Positions 1 through 5,826 of a stretch of 7,371 bases of DNA are shown one piece after another; positions within the stretch are counted from its first letter, which is position 1, and every line of letters begins with the position of its first letter. The position numbers and the translations under genes are program-made. Below the pieces are notes generated by a model. That model ran no database searches and had not been told where the DNA came from. It was given only the letters and a program-made list of their open reading frames with translations. The stretch spans positions 1-7,371 of the forward strand of contig WGAP01000068.1 in the NCBI GenBank assembly GCA_015494775.1, given 5' to 3'. This stretch comes from Flavobacteriales bacterium (GTDB taxonomy: Bacteria; Bacteroidota; Bacteroidia; Flavobacteriales; Flavobacteriaceae).

Positions 1-556
1 CCATGCTCCAAAACACATATTTTTGCAAATCGCGCGCCGGCGCCCAAAATTGCAACAAACTGAGCAAGGCCCCCGAAAAAATACCGATCATCAAGCCGGC
101 GATCAACAAGCTGACCACATTGCGCGTGCGGTAATACAAACCCAGGTCGGCCAACAACACCGCCACCGCTCCCACGGCCGCCGCCAACGGAATACCCCAT
201 TCCACCGGCAACGACCGGCCCAAGGCCATGCCCGTGAGTATCCAAAGCCCCACCATAAGTCCTGCGCCACCGCTCATACCCAGTACATAAGGCCCCGCTA
301 CGGGATTGCGAAACATTGTCTGCATCAACAGGCCGGCCAATCCCAAACCCGAGCCCACGGCCCAAGCGGTCAGCGCTTTGGGAATGCGGAATTGCCATAG
401 CACGGTGCGGGTCACTTCATCGCCTTTTCCCCCCAGGGCTTGCCACCAAGTTTCCCAATCCAAGGACAGCGAGCCCCATCGCAAATCGGCTGCCAGAGCC
501 AAGACCAACAGGGCCATCAGCAACAACCACAAAGCTAAGTTTCCTTTGACTTTCAT
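1..556 (-). CDS. FecCD/BtuC-family ABC transporter permease, 3' end cut off by the window
   Basis: This is the N-terminal 185 codons of an inner-membrane permease that would pair with an ATPase and a periplasmic binding protein to import siderophore iron, heme or cobalamin. A first membrane segment spans about residues 7-23. It is followed by the family hallmark block: RIPKALTAWAVGSG (57-70) running into GLAGLLMQTMFRNPVAGPY (72-90) and VLGMSGGAG. This resembles the conserved RLPR...G..L..aG...Q...RNPLA.P..LG.s.GA of FecCD permeases. Further hydrophobic segments follow, and the frame ends in YVFWSMG at the edge, matching the family's 'W..GS' region. Family members are usually about 330-345 residues, so a little over half is visible. 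The start is the ATG at 556, directly before the first membrane helix; no other ATG fits better. Substrate cannot be told from the sequence. The partner genes are probably to the left, outside the window. Confidence 0.9.
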   Translation of the reverse strand, partial: MKVKGNLALWLLLMALLVLALAADLRWGSLSLDWETWWQALGGKGDEVTRTVLWQFRIPKALTAWAVGSGLGLAGLLMQTMFRNPVAGPYVLGMSGGAGLMVGLWILTGMALGRSLPVEWGIPLAAAVGAVAVLLADLGLYYRTRNVVSLLIAGLMIGIFSGALLSLLQFWAPARDLQKYVFWSM

Positions 557-563
557 GCCTGAA

Positions 564-571
564 CAAAGATA
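564..571 (-). promoter_or_regulatory. Possible Bacteroidota -7 box for the FecCD permease
   Basis: TATCTTTG read on the minus strand matches the TAnnTTTG consensus exactly. It lies only 7 nt before the ATG at 556, so transcription would begin almost on the start codon. No clear TTTG -33 element is seen 17-23 nt upstream, so the match could be chance. Confidence 0.4.
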
Positions 572-648
572 GCAAGCTTCGGGCGATATTTTAGGGTTCC
601 GGCAGTTGTAAGCCATTAGCTTGTGCAAATATGCGGAAACATTTATAC

Positions 649-922
649 GGGCTACGAAGCCCTGGCCGCCTCGCTTCGCTCGGCGGCTACGGTCTTCTTC
701 GCCTGCTTCGGGAACCTGCGGCTTCCACCGGCCAATGCCAAGGCCGCGCCTTGTTTCCCTCCGCGGCTCCACAAGCCTGCGCGCCTTGCAAGCGGCGGCG
801 CTTGTCTTGTTCCGCGGCTCCCGACATTGCTTCGCAATGTGCGGGACAGGTTCCGGCAGCCCGTTCCGGTCTGCCTCCGCTACCGCATCAGCCCTATGGT
901 CTGCCGCGGGCTCCACGAGCCC
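649..922. repeat. GC-rich cassette of short hairpins, probably a dispersed intergenic repeat
   Basis: This stretch carries many short inverted repeats and no convincing gene. It opens with GGGCT/ACGA/AGCCC (649-662) and ends with GGGCT/CCACG/AGCCC (908-922). Between them are GCCGCC...GGCGGC (665-670/682-687), a strong hairpin CCCGACATTGC-TTC-GCAATGT-g-CGGG (820-845, one bulged G), and a longer-range pair GGAACCTG/CAGGTTCC (711-718/847-854). The motif CCGCGGCTCC occurs at 761 and 812, and as CCGCGGGCTCC at about 905. Several frames are open at once on both strands. The conceptual proteins are low-complexity, rich in Arg, Ala, Pro and Ser, with nothing recognisable, as expected from GC-rich repeats. 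It could be a REP/BIME-like repeat or a structured RNA; copy number in the genome would decide. Confidence 0.55.
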
Positions 923-991
923 TTCGGTCTCGTTCCGCTAAAATTTTTATTGATGTGGGTACACAATAAATCGCGCGGGAAAAGGCCGGCG

Positions 992-1087
992 GCTGAGTGC
1001 TGCGAACGTAGTGAGCGGTGTATCGAAGCCCCGGCCGGTCAACACGGTCGCTTCGATACAATTTTTGCTACGCAAAAATCACTCAGC
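992..1087. repeat. Nested REP-like palindromic element
   Basis: Three inverted repeats are arranged together. The outer pair is GCTGAGTG (992-999) with CACTCAGC (1080-1087). Inside it lies TGTATCGAAGC (1019-1029) with GCTTCGATACA (1050-1060), an 11-bp perfect stem around a 20-nt GC-rich loop. Next to that is ATTTTTGC-TAC-GCAAAAAT (1061-1079), an 8-bp perfect hairpin. The GCTGAG...GTATCGAAGC wording resembles the 'GCTGAGCGxAGTCGAAGC' palindromes that recur between genes in many Bacteroidota; that comparison is from memory. A degenerate partial copy (GGTCGCTTTGATA) follows at about 1114-1126. The flanking genes point away from it, so it is not needed as their terminator. Confidence 0.65.
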
Positions 1088-1131
1088 GACCTACAAACAA
1101 GTGCCTGAGTGCCGGTCGCTTTGATAAAATC

Positions 1132-1154
1132 AACTCAAAACTAAGAACTCAAAA
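1132..1154. repeat. Short direct repeat AACTCAAAA
   Basis: AACTCAAAA occurs at 1132-1140 and 1146-1154, followed by the similar ATTCATAACTAAAT. This AT-rich run separates the REP-like palindrome from the GC-rich structured element and contrasts sharply with both in composition. The function is unknown. Confidence 0.45.
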
Positions 1155-1169
1155 TTCATAACTAAATCC

Positions 1170-1374
1170 GCGCCAGGGATGGGAGCGGTATGAGCCGATG
1201 GCGGCGAGTAGGTTTTTCCGCCCGGCGGAGGCGACCTGAGGAAGCCCCACGCACGGGCGGGCGCGGGCGCGCGGCACGCGCGCCCGCGCAAAAACCGCGA
1301 GCCGCCAAGGCGAATATAAGCGGACAGCCCGACGGCGACCGGTTTCGGGGCCCCGAAACCGGTCGCCGGGGCGC
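1170..1374 (+). ncRNA. Large foldable intergenic element, possible Bacteroidota structured RNA
   Basis: Complementary segments nest into one consistent fold. GCGCC (1170-1174) pairs with GGCGC (1370-1374) as a closing helix. GGCGGC (1200-1205) pairs with GCCGCC (1301-1306), then after a small internal loop GGTTTTT (1211-1217) pairs with AAAAACC (1290-1296). That helix enters a junction with no unpaired bases: CCGCCC (1218-1223) with GGGCGG (1255-1260), directly abutting a 13-bp hairpin with a GCA loop (1261-1289). The 3' part holds a 36-bp palindrome. The motif AGCGG...AGCC appears on each flank (1184-1196 and 1319-1329). This layout resembles a multi-copy intergenic element I recall from Flavobacteria and relatives, with AGCGGATAGCCCG near its 3' end, possibly the Rfam Flavo-1 family, but I cannot confirm the name. 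The strand is chosen from that motif. It lies upstream of the lysE promoter, not downstream of a plus-strand gene. Confidence 0.6.
1333..1368. repeat. 36-bp perfect palindrome
   Basis: The left arm CGGCGACCGGTTTCGGGG (1333-1350) is followed with no spacer by its exact reverse complement (1351-1368). It forms the 3' hairpin domain of the larger foldable element at 1170-1374. No T-run follows (the next bases are GGGCGCCCTAAT), so it does not look like a standard intrinsic terminator. Confidence 0.9.
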
Positions 1375-1411
1375 CCTAATCCCCGTCCAAAACCTACGGA
1401 TTTCCGCAATG

Positions 1412-1444
1412 TTTGGATTATAGGCGGAATTTGTAGTATTTTTG
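1412..1444 (+). promoter_or_regulatory. Bacteroidota-type promoter for the LysE-family gene
   Basis: TTTG (1412-1415, -33 element) and TATTTTTG (1437-1444, matching TAnnTTTG) are 21 nt apart, within the spacing known for the primary sigma factor of Bacteroidota. Transcription would start at about 1450, leaving a leader of roughly 20 nt before the ATG at 1473. It lies just downstream of the structured element, so that element would not be part of this transcript. Confidence 0.7.
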
Positions 1445-1472
1445 AATTGCCGAAACACCCAACGATTTCGTG

Positions 1473-2198
1473 ATGCTCGACCCGCAGCTGTTGATTTCCG
1501 ACATTCTCAAAGCCGTTCCCGTGGGCTTTGTGCTCAGTTTTTTTATCGGGCCGGTGTTTTTCGTGCTGCTCGAAACCAGCGCCACCAAAGGCGGGCGGGC
1601 GGCCGTGGCCCTGGACCTGGGCGTGGTGGTGGCGGATTTCCTGTTTATCGTTATCGCTTTTTTGAGTTCGTTCAAATTGTTGAAACAACTTACCGACCAT
1701 CCGGCAATGTATTTGTTCGGCGGCGTGATCATGGCTTTCTACGGGCTTATCAGCATTATTCGCAAGCCCAAAAAGGAAAGTATCGAAAACGAAACCGAAC
1801 TGGAATTGCCCAAAAACAACTACCTGAACCTGTTTTTCAAGGGCTTTTTCCTTAACTTTATCAACATCGGTGTTTTGGCTTTTTGGTTGGCGCTTATCAT
1901 TATTTTTTCGCCCCAATTGGGTATGAACCCCGTAAGGATTTTCGTGTTTTTCGGTACCATTTTGGTCTCCTATTTCATTGTGGATTTGGGTAAAATTTAC
2001 CTGGCCAAGCAACTGAAAAACAAAATGACGCCCCGGCGCGTAACGCGCATCCGTAAATTTATCGGCGTGATTATCCTGTTGGGCGGATTGTATTTAATTT
2101 ACGAAGGATTTAGCGACAGCAAAGGTATTAATCACACCATTGACAACATCAAAAACATCGAACACCAAGCCAGCCAAAAAATAACACGCCCCCACTAA
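1473..2198 (+). CDS. LysE/RhtB-family transporter (amino-acid or small-metabolite exporter)
   Basis: This is a 241-residue inner-membrane protein of the size and shape of LysE-family exporters, which expel amino acids or similar metabolites using the proton gradient. Residues 12-34 read KAVPVGFVLSFFIGPVFFVLL, including the GP motif (26-27) of the family's first helix. Next come TSATKGGRAAVALDLGVVVAD (35-55), with the conserved acidic residue at the start of the next hydrophobic segment, then about four more hydrophobic segments and a polar tail. A charged loop (KPKKESIENETE) separates the two halves, as is usual. The true start is probably the ATG at 1473; a GTG lies immediately before it at 1470. 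It stands alone on the plus strand with its own promoter. The substrate cannot be inferred. Confidence 0.85.
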   Translation: MLDPQLLISDILKAVPVGFVLSFFIGPVFFVLLETSATKGGRAAVALDLGVVVADFLFIVIAFLSSFKLLKQLTDHPAMYLFGGVIMAFYGLISIIRKPKKESIENETELELPKNNYLNLFFKGFFLNFINIGVLAFWLALIIIFSPQLGMNPVRIFVFFGTILVSYFIVDLGKIYLAKQLKNKMTPRRVTRIRKFIGVIILLGGLYLIYEGFSDSKGINHTIDNIKNIEHQASQKITRPH

Positions 2199-2239
2199 GG
2201 AGAGCGTGTAATTCTGTTAGGAAAAAACCATCCGTCCTT

Positions 2240-2440
2240 TTACTTCACTTCGAAGGAAATTTTGAGCGTAACGCGGTATTCGACGATTTTACCGTCCTTG
2301 ACCACTACGCTTTGATCCTTGACGTAAGCCGAACGGATGCCTTTGACGGTTTCCCCTGCCTTTTGGATGGCGCGGGCGGTGGCGTCTTCCCACGACTTTT
2401 CGGAATTGGCCATCAATTCGATAACTTTAATAACTGCCAT
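2240..2440 (-). CDS. Dodecin-family protein, variant lacking the usual flavin-binding residues
   Basis: The 66-residue product is a complete dodecin, a small protein whose twelve copies form a hollow shell that stores flavin in many species. The layout fits: strand AVIKVIELMANS, helix SWEDATARAIQKAGETVKG, then strands SAYVKDQSVVV and EYRVTLKISFEV. Compared from memory with the Halobacterium protein, the flavin-stacking Trp36 position is Ser (IRSAYV), and the flavin-contacting Gln55 position is Arg (EYRVTL). The same pair of changes is seen in the mycobacterial SecE2-type 'calcium dodecin', which also shares the SWE motif. A role other than flavin storage is therefore plausible. The gene is 37 nt downstream of murF and has its own predicted promoter. 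It converges with the LysE-family gene, leaving 41 bp between them in which no clear terminator hairpin is seen. Confidence 0.9.
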   Translation of the reverse strand: MAVIKVIELMANSEKSWEDATARAIQKAGETVKGIRSAYVKDQSVVVKDGKIVEYRVTLKISFEVK

Positions 2441-2468
2441 AATGCTTGTTTTTTGTTTGTTTTGTAAC

Positions 2469-2499
2469 CAAAGTTAATCATTTTTTGTCGGTTTGCAAA
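2469..2499 (-). promoter_or_regulatory. Promoter for the dodecin gene, overlapping the end of murF
   Basis: On the minus strand TTTG (2499-2496) is followed after 19 nt by TAACTTTG (2476-2469), a full match to the TTTG/TAnnTTTG consensus. The elements straddle the murF stop codon (2480-2478). Transcription would start near 2462, about 20 nt before the dodecin ATG, so dodecin can be expressed apart from murF. Confidence 0.65.
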
Positions 2500-3791
2500 A
2501 TACGTTCGAGGGCCATTCCGCGCGAACCCTTTATCCACACGGTTCCGGCGGTTAGCCGGTCGAAAACGCCGCTGCGAATAAATTCGTCGGTGCCGGCAAA
2601 CACCCCGGCCAAAAAATCCGCTTGGCGCCCTAATTGCTCGGCCGCACGGGTAAAATGCGGGCCGATGACATAAGCCCGGATGCCTGTACCCGCAAGACTT
2701 TCCAAAATATCGCGGTGCAAGGCCACAGCATCCGGCCCCAACTCCAACATATCGCCCAAAACGGCTATGCGCGGCCCGGGCAGTTCCTTTAAACTTTGAA
2801 GCGCGGCACGCACACTTGTGGGATTGGCATTGTAGGCATCCAAAATAATATGTAAATCACCACGGCTGATCCATTGCGAACGGTTGTTGGCCGGGCGGTA
2901 AGCTTCGATGGCTTCTTTGATGGCAACGGGTTCGATGCCGGCCAAAACGCCTGCCGCAAGGGCTCCGGCCATATTACGCGTATGAAAACCGCCCACCAGT
3001 TGCGAACGGATTTCCGTTTCCTTGTAGCGCAAGCCGGCAAAGGGCCCGTCGTGAAGGACTTCCAGTTGGATTTGTGCCTGCGGAAAGCCGGCAAAACTGT
3101 ATCCGAAACGTTTCATGACTTCGGTATGCCGGCGTTGGCGTTCATCGTCCCAATCGATGATGGCCGTGCCACCGCGGGATTTCAGGGCACGATACAGGGC
3201 CGTTTTTTCCTTTACCACGCCGTTCAAATCGCCGAAAAATTCCAAATGGGCTTCGCCAAAACCCGTAATGTAGCCGTAATCGGGTTCGGCGATGTCGCAC
3301 AATGCGGCGATTTCGCCGGGATGATTGGTGCCCATTTCCACCACGGCCCATTCCGTTTCGGGCTTTATTCGCAAAAGCGTAAGCGGAACGCCGATATGGT
3401 TGTTCAGGTTGCCTTCGGTGGCCAAGGTTCGGTATTTTTTTTGCAGCACCGCCGCCATCAGCTCCTTGGTGGTGGTTTTGCCGTTGGAACCCGTTACGGC
3501 CAAGATGCGCGCCTTCATTTGCCGGCGGTGGAAACGCGCCAGGTCTTGAAGGGCTTCCAAAGTATCGGGCGCATAAAAAAATCCGTCTTTGCCTTCAAGC
3601 TCGGATCGCGATGTAATCACCAAGGCCGCGCCTTTGGCGCGGGCGTCTTCGGCAAAGGCATTGGCATCGAAACGTTCGCCTTTGAGGGCAAAGAACAAAC
3701 AATCCTTCACTTCCTTGCGCGTGTCGGTGGCTATGCAAGGATGCGCCGTAAAATATGCGTAGAGTTTTCGAATGCTTGAAGGCGAAATCAT
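2478..3791 (-). CDS. murF: UDP-N-acetylmuramoyl-tripeptide--D-alanyl-D-alanine ligase
   Basis: This cytoplasmic Mur ligase adds D-Ala-D-Ala to UDP-MurNAc-tripeptide using ATP, completing the peptidoglycan stem pentapeptide. All landmarks are visible in 437 residues: an N-terminal uridine-binding domain (DTRKEVKDCLFFALKGERFD, 23-42), the ATP P-loop TGSNGKTT (100-107), NNHIGVPLTL (130-139), the EMGTNHPGEI motif (152-161), the C-terminal-domain motif DAYNANPTS (318-326), VLGDMLELG (344-352), and KGSRGMALE near the end (421-429). The EMG..H.GEI and NANP motifs separate MurF from MurC, MurD and MurE. Length is typical or slightly short for the family. The ATG at 3791 is 15 nt after the antiporter stop, so it is probably the third gene of an operon. 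No other cell-wall gene is adjacent; in Bacteroidota murF commonly lies outside the main division and cell-wall cluster. Confidence 0.96.
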   Translation of the reverse strand: MISPSSIRKLYAYFTAHPCIATDTRKEVKDCLFFALKGERFDANAFAEDARAKGAALVITSRSELEGKDGFFYAPDTLEALQDLARFHRRQMKARILAVTGSNGKTTTKELMAAVLQKKYRTLATEGNLNNHIGVPLTLLRIKPETEWAVVEMGTNHPGEIAALCDIAEPDYGYITGFGEAHLEFFGDLNGVVKEKTALYRALKSRGGTAIIDWDDERQRRHTEVMKRFGYSFAGFPQAQIQLEVLHDGPFAGLRYKETEIRSQLVGGFHTRNMAGALAAGVLAGIEPVAIKEAIEAYRPANNRSQWISRGDLHIILDAYNANPTSVRAALQSLKELPGPRIAVLGDMLELGPDAVALHRDILESLAGTGIRAYVIGPHFTRAAEQLGRQADFLAGVFAGTDEFIRSGVFDRLTAGTVWIKGSRGMALERILQTDKK

Positions 3792-3806
3792 GCTTCGGGA
3801 TTATTA

Positions 3807-4757
3807 TCAATGTGCATAAGAAAAATAAATAAAAACGGCATAGAGCAACAGAAACAGCGAGCCCTTCCACCAATCGATGCGGTTGCGCGGCGGCAAAAGC
3901 GCCAAAGGCACCACCAGCAAGGAAATTCCAGTCATCCAATAGATGTCGTTGTTCAAAATACCGGCATCGAACCGGGCAATGGGTTTAATCATGGCCGTAA
4001 GCCCCAAAACCGAACCGATATTGAAAATATTGGAACCCACCAGGTTGCCCAGCGAAAGGTCTTTTTCCTTTTTGAGGGCCGAAATCACCGAAGCGGCCAA
4101 TTCGGGCACGCTGGTTCCCACGGCAATCACGCTCAAACTGATGATGCGTTCGCTCACGCCCAACATACGGGCCAAATCCACGGCACCGTCCACCAACCAG
4201 CGCGAGCCCAAATACAGGGCCGCACCGCTTGCCACTAACCAAAAGGCAATCACGGCGGCCTTGACGTCGTGCAAATCTTCGTCGGGTTCGTCGTAGGCCG
4301 CATCGCCCGACCGGTAGGACTGCCGGACGATAAACACCACAAAAACCACCAAGGCCACAAACAAAACCAGCCCTTCGAAACCCGAAAGCCGGCCGCCCGT
4401 AAACAGGAATATCCACAGCAGGGCACTCATCAGCATCATCATGGGCCAATTGTAGGCGTAGGTGGGCCGTTTGACGGCAATGGGCACCAACACGGCCGTA
4501 AATCCGAGCACCAGGGCGATGTTGGCAATGTTGGAACCCACTACATTGCCCAGGGCAATATCGGGATGACCCTTGACGGCCGACAGCAAACTGACAATCA
4601 ATTCCGGTACCGAAGTGGCAAACGAAACCACCGTCATGCCGATAACAATGCGCGAGATGTGCAAGCGTTGGGAAACGGCCACCGAGGCCCGGACCAAATA
4701 TTCACCGCCCAACACCAATAGCAATATACCCAATGCCAACCACAATACCGCTTCCAT
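3807..4757 (-). CDS. CaCA-family Na+/Ca2+ (or H+/Ca2+) antiporter, YrbG-like
   Basis: This 316-residue inner-membrane protein shows the internal duplication typical of calcium/cation antiporters. The first alpha-repeat contains TSVPEL (48-53) and GNVVGSNIAN (70-79). The second contains GTSVPEL (214-220) and GNLVGSNIFN (237-246). The paired acidic residues and Asn/Ser residues of these motifs form the ion-binding sites in the family. Hydrophobicity suggests about ten membrane segments, with a charged cytoplasmic loop in the middle (RSGDAAYDEPDEDLHD) linking the halves. Length and motif spacing match E. coli YrbG-type proteins. It probably expels Ca2+ in exchange for Na+ or H+, but ion choice cannot be read from the sequence. 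Its ATG is 6 nt after the DUF5606 stop, and murF follows 15 nt downstream, so the three are probably cotranscribed. Confidence 0.93.
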   Translation of the reverse strand: MEAVLWLALGILLLVLGGEYLVRASVAVSQRLHISRIVIGMTVVSFATSVPELIVSLLSAVKGHPDIALGNVVGSNIANIALVLGFTAVLVPIAVKRPTYAYNWPMMMLMSALLWIFLFTGGRLSGFEGLVLFVALVVFVVFIVRQSYRSGDAAYDEPDEDLHDVKAAVIAFWLVASGAALYLGSRWLVDGAVDLARMLGVSERIISLSVIAVGTSVPELAASVISALKKEKDLSLGNLVGSNIFNIGSVLGLTAMIKPIARFDAGILNNDIYWMTGISLLVVPLALLPPRNRIDWWKGSLFLLLYAVFIYFSYAH

Positions 4758-4763
4758 AGGGCT

Positions 4764-5195
4764 TTACTTTTCAGGATGGGTCGCTTCCTTGTCCGTTTCG
4801 GTCAAGCGGGCCACAAACTCATCGAGCAACTCCGAGCGGCGAAGCAAGCCGAACCATTGCAGGATTTTTTTCATGTGCGACGGGTAGAATTGGTCTTCGT
4901 CGTAATCGGGAAGAATTTGGCGGAAAAAGTTTTGCAGCGTATCCTTGGGCGCGTTGGGTGCCGGTATTTCGCCTTCGTAAGCGGCCATTTTTCGGATTAC
5001 TTGACCCAAGGAAACTTTGTCATCATAGGTATAAATAACAATATCGTCCAGCATCGACACGGCAAAGGGGGATGCTACAATGCGTTTGCCTTCGGTAACA
5101 TGCTGGGCAAAAATGCCCGATTTGGTTTGGCCCAACATCCGGTAGAGCCCGGGTTTGCCGCTTACGCTAAACAAAATCAAATCTTTGGTGCCCAT
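4764..5195 (-). CDS. DUF5606 family protein of unknown function
   Basis: The 143-residue soluble protein has no signal peptide and no membrane segment. Its N-terminal half (LILFSVSGKPGLYRMLGQTK, then GIFAQHVTEGKRIVAS and DDIVIYTYDDKVSLGQVIRKM) matches the DUF5606 pattern I know from Bacteroidota: an 'I.SVSGKPGLY...QTK.G....', a 'GKR' turn, and a short 'IYT.....L..V...M' segment. It looks rich in beta strands. The C-terminal half (NFFRQILPDYDEDQFYPSHM, then LQWFGLLRRSELLDEF) looks helical, with an acidic D/E run. No catalytic motif is visible and the role is unknown. It is probably the first gene of the unit leading to the antiporter and murF. The ATG at 5195 precedes the conserved region by only a few residues and is the natural start. 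Confidence 0.85.
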   Translation of the reverse strand: MGTKDLILFSVSGKPGLYRMLGQTKSGIFAQHVTEGKRIVASPFAVSMLDDIVIYTYDDKVSLGQVIRKMAAYEGEIPAPNAPKDTLQNFFRQILPDYDEDQFYPSHMKKILQWFGLLRRSELLDEFVARLTETDKEATHPEK

Positions 5196-5221
5196 ATCGC
5201 TTGGTTTGCATATATACAGCC

Positions 5222-5229
5222 CAAAGATA
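5222..5229 (-). promoter_or_regulatory. Probable -7 box for the DUF5606-antiporter-murF operon
   Basis: TATCTTTG on the minus strand matches TAnnTTTG, 26 nt before the ATG at 5195. Transcription would start near 5215, leaving a leader of about 20 nt. A TTTG exists upstream (5265-5262) but is 32 nt away, too far for the usual -33 element, so only half of the promoter is supported. Confidence 0.5.
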
Positions 5230-5305
5230 AATGAAAATCGGGAGTTTTAATTCGGTTTGTTCAAATCCTTTGTTCGAAATAAAGATGATAAATCGGTTTG
5301 CTCAG

Positions 5306-5737
5306 CTATTCCACTTTTTTGAGGCGCTCAATCATTTTTTGTTCCTTAAAAAATCGAATCAGTTTATTTCCTCGTATTGTAAACGTATCAACTGCATTTT
5401 TTTGTTTCAAATATTTTACATATTCGGGTTTGTAGTTAAGGCTGTCGATTTTATAAAACATGGTATCGCAAATAAGATAAAGTTTTCGTCCGGTGGTTTT
5501 CCATTTGCCATATTCTTTAATCGCGCAAGTTTCCAGATAAAAAGTGCTGTCTTTGTTCAACGCCAGTGAAGAGCCCACTGCAATTTTTCGAAATCTGATA
5601 ATATCCCAGGGTTGATAATGATTGATATTTGTATAGCGCCGACCTAAATGGTTCGGAGAAGAACCGCTTTTACAAGTCCATAATATGGCGGCGAAAAAAA
5701 CCGTTCCAATTAATATGCAAAATCGATAGGCGGGCAA
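5306..5737 (-). CDS. Small putative lipoprotein, lipocalin-like beta protein, unknown function
   Basis: The product is about 143 residues with a hydrophobic N-terminal segment (FCILIGTVFFAAILWTC) ending in a cysteine at residue 22 that could be lipidated. The lipobox LWTC is poor, since Thr sits where Gly, Ala or Ser is usual. The mature part has the pattern LNKDSTFYLETC...GKWKTTGRKLYLIC, then several short strands. This recalls the 'DSTF ... G.W......L.L' pattern of small lipocalin-like secreted proteins in Bacteroidota. No ATG is available: the frame upstream is open only to a TGA before position 5800 and holds no ATG. TTG at 5737 is the best standard start, although extending further would add a basic stretch (KNRTK) suited to a signal peptide. 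The region is clearly more AT-rich than its neighbours. It follows the LRR gene by 89 nt on the same strand. Recent arrival or decay are both possible. Confidence 0.6.
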   Translation of the reverse strand: MPAYRFCILIGTVFFAAILWTCKSGSSPNHLGRRYTNINHYQPWDIIRFRKIAVGSSLALNKDSTFYLETCAIKEYGKWKTTGRKLYLICDTMFYKIDSLNYKPEYVKYLKQKNAVDTFTIRGNKLIRFFKEQKMIERLKKVE

Positions 5738-5786
5738 TTTTGTTCGGTTTTTTACAACGCTAATATTGATAATTTTTGCTAATTCA

Positions 5787-5802
5787 GAATTACAAATAAT
5801 TC
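5787..5802. other. Small AT-rich inverted repeat downstream of the LRR gene
   Basis: GAATTA (5787-5792) and TAATTC (5797-5802) flank a CAAA loop, about 25 nt past the LRR stop codon. It lacks GC pairs and a following T-run on the minus strand, so it would be a weak terminator at best. Confidence 0.25.
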
Positions 5803-5826
5803 GTCATTGTTAGCAGCGAATACGTA

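Noticed and set aside
1019..1068. Stem TGTATCGAAGC/GCTTCGATACA followed by ATTTTT as an intrinsic terminator
   Set aside because: No plus-strand gene lies upstream to terminate, the loop is 20 nt long, and the T-run is part of another palindrome.
621..1108. Overlapping open frames of 106-161 codons on the plus strand and one of 61 on the minus strand
   Set aside because: Several frames are open at once in GC-rich palindromic sequence; the conceptual proteins are low-complexity and match no family I recognise.
557..1472. CRISPR array or tRNA in the long intergenic gap
   Set aside because: No regularly spaced identical repeats and no cloverleaf with the conserved T-loop were seen.
1149..2012. 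A 287-codon minus-strand frame opposite the LysE-family gene
   Set aside because: It is antisense to a clear membrane protein and crosses the structured element; its composition (Gln, His, Lys rich) is typical of a shadow frame.
2874..3779. A 301-codon plus-strand frame opposite murF
   Set aside because: murF carries all family motifs on the minus strand; this frame is an antisense shadow with no recognisable domain.
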